From JBDTNK01 sp039933775 (lineage in GTDB: Bacteria > Chloroflexota > Limnocylindria > QHBO01): DNA of 9,051 nt. Both the position numbers and the translations under genes were made by a program. Shown in pieces: positions 6,017 to 9,051 of the stretch (position 1 is its first letter; each line of letters begins with the position of its first letter). The DNA lies in NCBI GenBank assembly GCA_039933775.1, contig JBDTNK010000078.1, forward strand, positions 1-9,051, read 5' to 3'. Under the pieces are notes generated by a model. That model had not been told where the DNA came from. It saw only the letters and a program-made list of their open reading frames with translations, and ran no database searches.

Positions 6017-6706
6017 ATGGATAACGAGATCGGACTTGACGCGCGCACCGCGTCGGGCAAGGCCAACAAGCGGCTGCGCCGCGAGGGAATCGTCCCCGGC
6101 GTCATCTTTGGCCTGAAGTCGGACTCGATTCCGGTGCAGGTCGACGCGCGCACCTTCGAGCTGCTCTACAAGCGCGCCGGGCGCACCTCGGTGGTCAACC
6201 TGAAGGTCGACGATGCCCGCGGCGCCACGAGCGCGGTCATCAAGAACGTCCAGCGCCATCCACTGACCGGCCGGGCGATCCACGTCGACTTCCTGCGCGT
6301 GGACCTCAAGGCCGAGATGGAGACGGACGTCCCGCTCAACTTCTCCGGGACGGCGCCGGCGGTCGAGCGGAGCGGCGGCACGCTCGTCACGAACGTGAGC
6401 TCGGTACGCGTCCGCGCGCTGCCGAACGAGATCCCGCACGAGATCGTCGTCGACGTCTCCACCCTCGTCAGCCTGGACGTCGCGATCCACGTCCGCGACC
6501 TGTCGCTCAACCGTGACCAGGTGACAGTCATGACCGATGCCGACGAGCTCGTCGCCAAGGTCCTGCCGCCGCGGGTCGAGGAGGAGATCGAGCCGGTCGA
6601 GGCTGTCGAGGGCGAGGCTGCCGAGGGCGAAGGCGCCGAGGGCGAGACGGCTGCCGGCGAGGGTGGCGAGGCCACTTCCGAGGGCCAGGGCACCTCGGAG
6701 TCCTAA
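6017..6706 (+). CDS. rplY: 50S ribosomal protein L25 (general stress protein Ctc/TL5 type)
   Basis: It binds 5S rRNA in the large ribosomal subunit; longer Ctc/TL5 forms are linked to stress in some bacteria. The protein is 229 residues. The N-terminal L25 domain (about 1-92) has the typical REGIVPGVIFG turn (22-32), VDARTFELL (42-50) and NVQRHPLTGRAIHVDFLRV (77-95). The TL5-type beta domain covers about 100-185. The tail (187-229) is almost entirely Glu/Gly/Ala/Ser with EGEAA-EGEGA-EGETAA repeats. The start is supported by GGAGAAG at 6000-6006 and by the conserved N-terminus (LDARTASGKANKRLRREG). It stands alone: the often-linked peptidyl-tRNA hydrolase gene pth is not downstream, where a hairpin terminator follows. 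Confidence 0.95.
   Translation: MDNEIGLDARTASGKANKRLRREGIVPGVIFGLKSDSIPVQVDARTFELLYKRAGRTSVVNLKVDDARGATSAVIKNVQRHPLTGRAIHVDFLRVDLKAEMETDVPLNFSGTAPAVERSGGTLVTNVSSVRVRALPNEIPHEIVVDVSTLVSLDVAIHVRDLSLNRDQVTVMTDADELVAKVLPPRVEEEIEPVEAVEGEAAEGEGAEGETAAGEGGEATSEGQGTSES
6608..6652 (+). repeat. 15-bp-period coding repeat in the L25 acidic tail
   Basis: Roughly three copies of a GAGGGCGAGGCTGCC-like unit (6608-6622, 6623-6637, and a diverged copy from 6638) encode EGEAA, EGEGA and EGETAA. The period is a multiple of three, so gain or loss of a unit would keep the frame. Tail length is therefore likely to vary between relatives. Confidence 0.6.
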
Positions 6707-6730
6707 CCCGCGTTCACTTCAGGACCGATG

Positions 6731-6756
6731 CGAGCCGCGCCGAATGGCGCGGCTCG
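6731..6756 (+). terminator. Hairpin terminator of rplY
   Basis: The arms CGAGCCGCGCC (6731-6741) and GGCGCGGCTCG (6746-6756) form a perfect 11-bp stem with an AT-containing four-base loop, 25 bases after the rplY stop. Only TTCGGTGT follows, with no real T-run. It is thus a strong but atypical intrinsic terminator of the kind common in high-GC bacteria. By symmetry it could also stop transcripts coming from the permease side. Confidence 0.7.
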
Positions 6757-6855
6757 TTCGGTGTCCCGGCCACGGCTCTCGACGTTGCGCCGGGATTGTT
6801 GGTCAGATGATAGGAATTCTGCCCGCACGGCGCGCTCCCATGCGCTACCACCGCG

Positions 6856-6972
6856 TGACCGAAACAGCGCTTGGGGTGGAGCTCACCGGACGGCTGACCA
6901 CGGAGTGACACGTTCGGACGCCGACGTGCCGGAATTGGGGCAGCTCCGCCGTCTCGAGCGCTGTTTCGGTCA
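6856..6972. repeat. 117-bp element bounded by perfect 16-bp inverted repeats
   Basis: TGACCGAAACAGCGCT (6856-6871) reappears as its exact reverse complement at 6957-6972, with 85 bp between. Inside are further matching arms: GGAGCT/AGCTCC (6878-6883 and 6942-6947), GACGGC/GCCGTC (6889-6894 and 6948-6953) and a central CACGT/ACGTG hairpin (6909-6928). The whole could fold as a long imperfect cruciform. A small non-autonomous mobile element or a dispersed intergenic repeat family are the main options. I see no clear target-site duplication. Confidence 0.6.
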
Positions 6973-6994
6973 TTGGATGACAAGGCCGCGCGGC

Positions 6995-7020
6995 CCGGGG
7001 CGCACATCGGGCTGCCCCGG
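6995..7020 (-). terminator. Possible terminator of the permease operon
   Basis: CCGGGGC (6995-7001) and GCCCCGG (7014-7020) form a 7-bp stem with a 12-base loop, about 30 bp past the dppC stop in its direction of transcription. It is followed by a second GC palindrome and then CTTGTC, not a T-run. It is plausible as a high-GC terminator but only moderately convincing. Confidence 0.35.
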
Positions 7021-7021
7021 C

Positions 7022-7060
7022 GCTAGCTGCGCTAGCTGCGCTAGCTGCGCTAGCTGCGCT
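7022..7060. repeat. 9-bp tandem repeat, four copies plus a partial, at the end of dppC
   Basis: GCTAGCTGC is repeated exactly four times (7022-7057), followed by GCT. On the - strand each unit carries TAG in the dppC frame, so the gene ends in the first unit it meets (7050-7052) and three more in-frame TAG codons follow at 7041-7043, 7032-7034 and 7023-7025. It is flanked by a 14-bp perfect palindrome CGCTCCCGGGAGCG (7057-7070) in the last dppC codons. Confidence 0.85.
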
Positions 7061-8003
7061 CCCGGGAGCGTGAGCCGGGGTCGAATGCATCGCGCGCCGC
7101 GTCGCCCAGCAGCGTGAAGCCGATGACAGTGACGACCAGCGCCACGACCGGCGGGATGACGAGCCACGGCGCGCGGGCCATCAGCTCGGTGCCATTGTCG
7201 ATGAGCGATCCCCACGACGCGCGCGGCATCTGGATGCCGATGCCCAGGAACGACAGCGTTGCCTCGGCCAGGATCGCGGCCGGGATGCCGATGCTGACCG
7301 CCACCACGATCGGGCCGATCGCGTTCGGCAGCACGTGACGCGTCACGATCCGGAAGTCGCTGACGCCCATCGCGCGCGCTGCCATCACGAACTCGCGGTT
7401 GCGCAGCGAGAGGACCTGCGCGCGCATCAGGCGCGCCATCGTGACCCAGGCGGAGAGCGAGATGGCGAGCATCACGAGCAGCAGGCCATTCATGATCTCG
7501 CCCACCGGCGTCGAGATCAGCGCGGTGGTGACGATGATGATGAACAGGATCTCGGGGAACGCGTAGAAGACATCGGTGAAGCGCATCAGGAAGGTATCGG
7601 TGCGGCCGCCGAACCAGCCTGCCGCGGCGCCGATCGGCAACCCGATCAGGATCACCACGATCTGCGACGCGAGTGCCACGCTCATGCTCACCTGCGTGCC
7701 GTCGATCGTGCGCGACAGGAGATCGCGCCCCAGGCGGTCGGTGCCGAGCAGGTGCGTCGGCGAGAGCGGCGGCAGCGGCTGCCCATGATTGGCGACGACC
7801 GCCTCGAGGTCCTGGACGCGGTAATCCCACGGGATCACGTATGGCCCGATGATGGCGATCACCGCCAGCACCAGCACGATCACCCCGCCCACGATCGCCG
7901 CGGGGTTGCGCCACAGGCGACCGAAGGCATCGATCCAGAAGCCGCGGCCATGGTCGGCCGGCTGCTCGACGCGCAGCTCGATCGGCTCCGCGGCGCCGGT
8001 CAT
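7050..8003 (-). CDS. dppC: Peptide/nickel-type ABC importer permease, DppC/OppC family
   Basis: It is one of two inner-membrane permease subunits of a binding-protein-dependent importer for peptides or similar solutes; the substrate cannot be told from the permease. The protein is 317 residues from the ATG at 8003. A short cytoplasmic leader containing FGRLWRNPAAIVGG (27-40) runs into TM1 (about 36-57). The family signature LGTDRLGRDLLSR follows at 86-98, then five further membrane segments. The ATPase-contacting EAA loop is at about 208-230 (AARAMGVSDFRIVTRHVLPNAIGP). I prefer 8003 over a GTG at 8051, because the longer form only adds an Arg-rich leader that overlaps dppB by 32 bp, and the ATG at 8003 is coupled to a preceding stop codon by ATGA. 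The C-terminus ends inside a tandem repeat. Confidence 0.93.
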   Translation of the reverse strand: MTGAAEPIELRVEQPADHGRGFWIDAFGRLWRNPAAIVGGVIVLVLAVIAIIGPYVIPWDYRVQDLEAVVANHGQPLPPLSPTHLLGTDRLGRDLLSRTIDGTQVSMSVALASQIVVILIGLPIGAAAGWFGGRTDTFLMRFTDVFYAFPEILFIIIVTTALISTPVGEIMNGLLLVMLAISLSAWVTMARLMRAQVLSLRNREFVMAARAMGVSDFRIVTRHVLPNAIGPIVVAVSIGIPAAILAEATLSFLGIGIQMPRASWGSLIDNGTELMARAPWLVIPPVVALVVTVIGFTLLGDAARDAFDPGSRSRERS

Positions 8004-8037
8004 CGCGCGCTCTTCGCGATCATCGCGCGCTCTTCGC
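8001..8037 (-). repeat. Tandem duplication at the dppB/dppC junction, creating a seven-codon ORF
   Basis: The 17-bp sequence CATCGCGCGCTCTTCGC occurs at 8001-8017 and again at 8021-8037, a period of 20 bp. On the - strand both copies encode AKSAR followed by TGA with an ATG overlapping that stop. The result is that dppB ends at 8020, an ATG at 8023 opens a frame MIAKSAR ending at 8000, and dppC starts at 8003 over that second stop. Because 20 is not a multiple of three, each copy is read in a different frame. This looks like a duplicated stop/start junction. Confidence 0.85.
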
Positions 8038-9018
8038 CGCCATCCCGGCACCGTGCCGGATGCGCGGGTCGATGACGCCGTAGAGCAGGTCGATCAGCAT
8101 GTTGACGATGACCACCGCGCCGGCGAAGACGATCGTCATGGCCATCATGGTGCCGTAGTCGCGTTGCCGGATCGACTGGAAGTACAGGTTGCCGAGCCCC
8201 GGGATCGCGAAGACGCGCTCGACCACGATCGAACCGGTGATGAGCACCGCCAGGATCGGTCCGGCGATGGTGATGACCGGCACCAGCGCGTTGCGCAGCA
8301 TGTGCACCGTCACCACGCGGCTCTCCTCGATCCCCTTGCTGCGCGCCGTGCGGATGTATTCGGCACCGATGACATCGAGCATGCTGGCGCGCGTGAAGCG
8401 CGCGATCTGGGCCATCGGCAGCCCGGCCAGCGCCAGCGTCGGGAGGATCCACGTCTCCGGCCCGGCCCAGCCCTCCGCTGCGAAGTAGACGCCGACTCCG
8501 CCCGGCTGCAGCGTGGCGTAGAAGGGCGAGCTGAGCCACAGCTGGAGCATCGTGGCCAACAAGAAGGCCGGCGCCGACATGCCCAGCATCGCGATCCCGC
8601 GCGCCGCGTAGTCGATCACGGTCCGGTGCTTCAGCGCGGCGATGACGCCGAGGGGCACGCCCAGGATCACGGCCAGCGCAAACGCCATCGCGCCGAGCTG
8701 CACGGTCGGTCCCATCGACTCGCCGACGACCTGGTTCACGGAACGCGACTGCGTGGCGACCGTGGCGCCGAAATCGCCCTGCACGACGTTGAGCAGCCAC
8801 TTCACGTACTGGACCGGGAGCGGCTGGTCGAGCCCGAAGCGCGCGTTCATGGCCGATACGACATCGGGGTTGAGCTGGCGCCCCTCGCGCAGCCACGGAT
8901 TGCCCGGCGCGATGTGCATCACCATGAACGTGATCAGCGACGCCACGAAGAGCACCGGGATGACCCACAGCACGCGGCGGATGGCGTACGTCAGCAAGGG
9001 CAACGACCTCGACGGCAT
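8020..9018 (-). CDS. dppB: Peptide/nickel-type ABC importer permease, DppB/OppB family
   Basis: It is the first permease subunit of the importer, pairing with the DppC-like protein encoded just downstream. The protein is 332 residues, a usual length. It has an Arg-containing N-terminus and TM1 (about 15-36, ending HIAPGNPW). A periplasmic loop with the family's RFGLDQPLPVQYVKWL (60-75) and GDFGAT (81-86) follows, then five further membrane segments. The EAA loop is at about 220-243 (YIRTARSKGIEESRVVTVHMLRNA), followed by the typical VERVFAIPGLGNL (266-278) and a C-terminal YGVIDPRIR (313-321). The ATG at 9018 lacks a clear ribosome binding site but fits the family start. A substrate-binding protein gene may lie upstream, beyond the window edge. 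The C-terminal AAKSAR lies in the duplicated junction. Confidence 0.94.
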   Translation of the reverse strand: MPSRSLPLLTYAIRRVLWVIPVLFVASLITFMVMHIAPGNPWLREGRQLNPDVVSAMNARFGLDQPLPVQYVKWLLNVVQGDFGATVATQSRSVNQVVGESMGPTVQLGAMAFALAVILGVPLGVIAALKHRTVIDYAARGIAMLGMSAPAFLLATMLQLWLSSPFYATLQPGGVGVYFAAEGWAGPETWILPTLALAGLPMAQIARFTRASMLDVIGAEYIRTARSKGIEESRVVTVHMLRNALVPVITIAGPILAVLITGSIVVERVFAIPGLGNLYFQSIRQRDYGTMMAMTIVFAGAVVIVNMLIDLLYGVIDPRIRHGAGMAAKSAR

Positions 9019-9051
9019 GGCCGATCAGCATCGGCCCGATCAGTTGGGGGG
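9019..9051 (-). other. Upstream edge of the permease operon
   Basis: Only 33 bp precede dppB before the window ends. They contain two copies of CCGATCAG (9021-9028 and 9036-9043) but no clear promoter or ribosome binding site. The next gene upstream is not visible. Confidence 0.4.

Larger units (their letters stand above)
6707..7049. other. 343-bp non-coding interval between convergent genes
   Basis: I see no convincing gene here. The open frames on both strands have no ribosome binding site, have Arg/Ser/Pro-rich composition, and resemble nothing I know. The interval holds a hairpin terminator near 6731-6756, a 117-bp element with 16-bp inverted ends (6856-6972), a 12-bp palindrome GGCCGCGCGGCC (6984-6995), a GC hairpin (6995-7020), and most of the 9-bp tandem repeat that begins at 7022. 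It is less GC-extreme than its neighbours around 6795-6820 (GATGATAGGAATTC), which may mark inserted sequence. Confidence 0.6.

Noticed and set aside
5824..6153. N-terminal extension of the response regulator to an upstream start at 6153
   Set aside because: The added 110 residues are Cys/Arg/Pro-rich, cross the divergent promoter region and the start of rplY, and precede an exact family start at MAGSTILIVEDE.
6714..7007. - strand open frame of 97 codons in the convergent gap
   Set aside because: It has no ribosome binding site, spans the 117-bp inverted repeat and the terminator hairpin, and has Arg/Ser/Pro-rich composition typical of non-coding high-GC DNA.
7022..7060. CRISPR-like array
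   Set aside because: The units are only 9 bp and contiguous with no spacers, so this is a simple tandem repeat.
6728..7117. + strand open frame with SCASCASCASCA repeats
   Set aside because: The Cys/Ala/Ser repeat is just the 9-bp tandem repeat read in this frame. The frame starts inside the rplY terminator, runs into dppC antisense, and has no ribosome binding site.
8004..8023. MIAKSAR as a functional peptide gene
   Set aside because: Seven codons produced by a local duplication are better explained as a coupling by-product than as a gene. It is described under the repeat instead.
8004..8051. Longer dppC starting from GTG at 8051
   Set aside because: It adds only an Arg-rich stretch overlapping dppB in another frame. 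The ATG at 8003 is coupled to a stop and gives a normal-length protein.
7335..8075. 246-codon + strand frame antisense to dppC
   Set aside because: It is very His/Asp/Arg-rich, as expected for the antisense of membrane-protein codons, and has no start signal.

Overview
This window is GC-rich bacterial chromosome, about 70% G+C by eye, with densely packed genes. Short intergenic gaps, several start/stop overlaps, a probable leaderless promoter and the protein style suggest a high-GC, probably soil or aquatic bacterium. That style includes an HtrA protease with a long Pro/Gln/Ser-rich cytoplasmic N-terminus and an L25 with an acidic tail. I favour Chloroflexota (a Limnocylindria/Ellin6529-type lineage), with Actinomycetota as the alternative. 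This is an impression from the proteins, not a database result. All large genes belong to known families.

Region 1 (1-2215, + strand) is a folate operon: the 3' part of folC (cut by the window edge), folP and folB. folC and folP share an ATGA overlap, and folB has a strong AAGGAG ribosome binding site. The operon meets the next one head-on, with the two stop codons sharing a CTAG tetranucleotide.

Region 2 (2212-5823, - strand) is an envelope-stress module. It is transcribed as an OmpR-type response regulator, then a HAMP/HisKA/HATPase sensor kinase, then a membrane-anchored HtrA/DegP-type serine protease with a PDZ domain. The layout matches mprAB-pepD of mycobacteria and resembles cssRS/htrA control in Bacillus. 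The regulator appears to start on a leaderless mRNA, with a -10 box immediately before its ATG and a perfect 18-bp palindrome over the -35 region.

Region 3 (5824-6706) is a 193-bp divergent control region with three inverted repeats and two candidate promoters, followed by rplY (ribosomal protein L25/Ctc) on the + strand.

Region 4 (6707-7049) is a 343-bp non-coding interval between convergent genes. It holds a strong hairpin terminator, a 117-bp structure bounded by perfect 16-bp inverted repeats, a second GC hairpin, and the start of a 9-bp tandem repeat that runs into the end of the next gene and supplies four in-frame stop codons.

Region 5 (7022-9051, - strand) holds two permease genes of a peptide/nickel-type ABC importer (DppB-like, then DppC-like). 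Their junction carries a 20-bp-period duplication that created a seven-codon ORF between dppB and dppC, linked to both by ATGA overlaps. No transporter ATPase gene lies downstream before the convergent rplY, so the ATPases must be encoded elsewhere.

I found no new enzyme system. The most unusual signals are the duplicated dppB/dppC junction, the 117-bp inverted-repeat element, and the palindrome-rich divergent control region.
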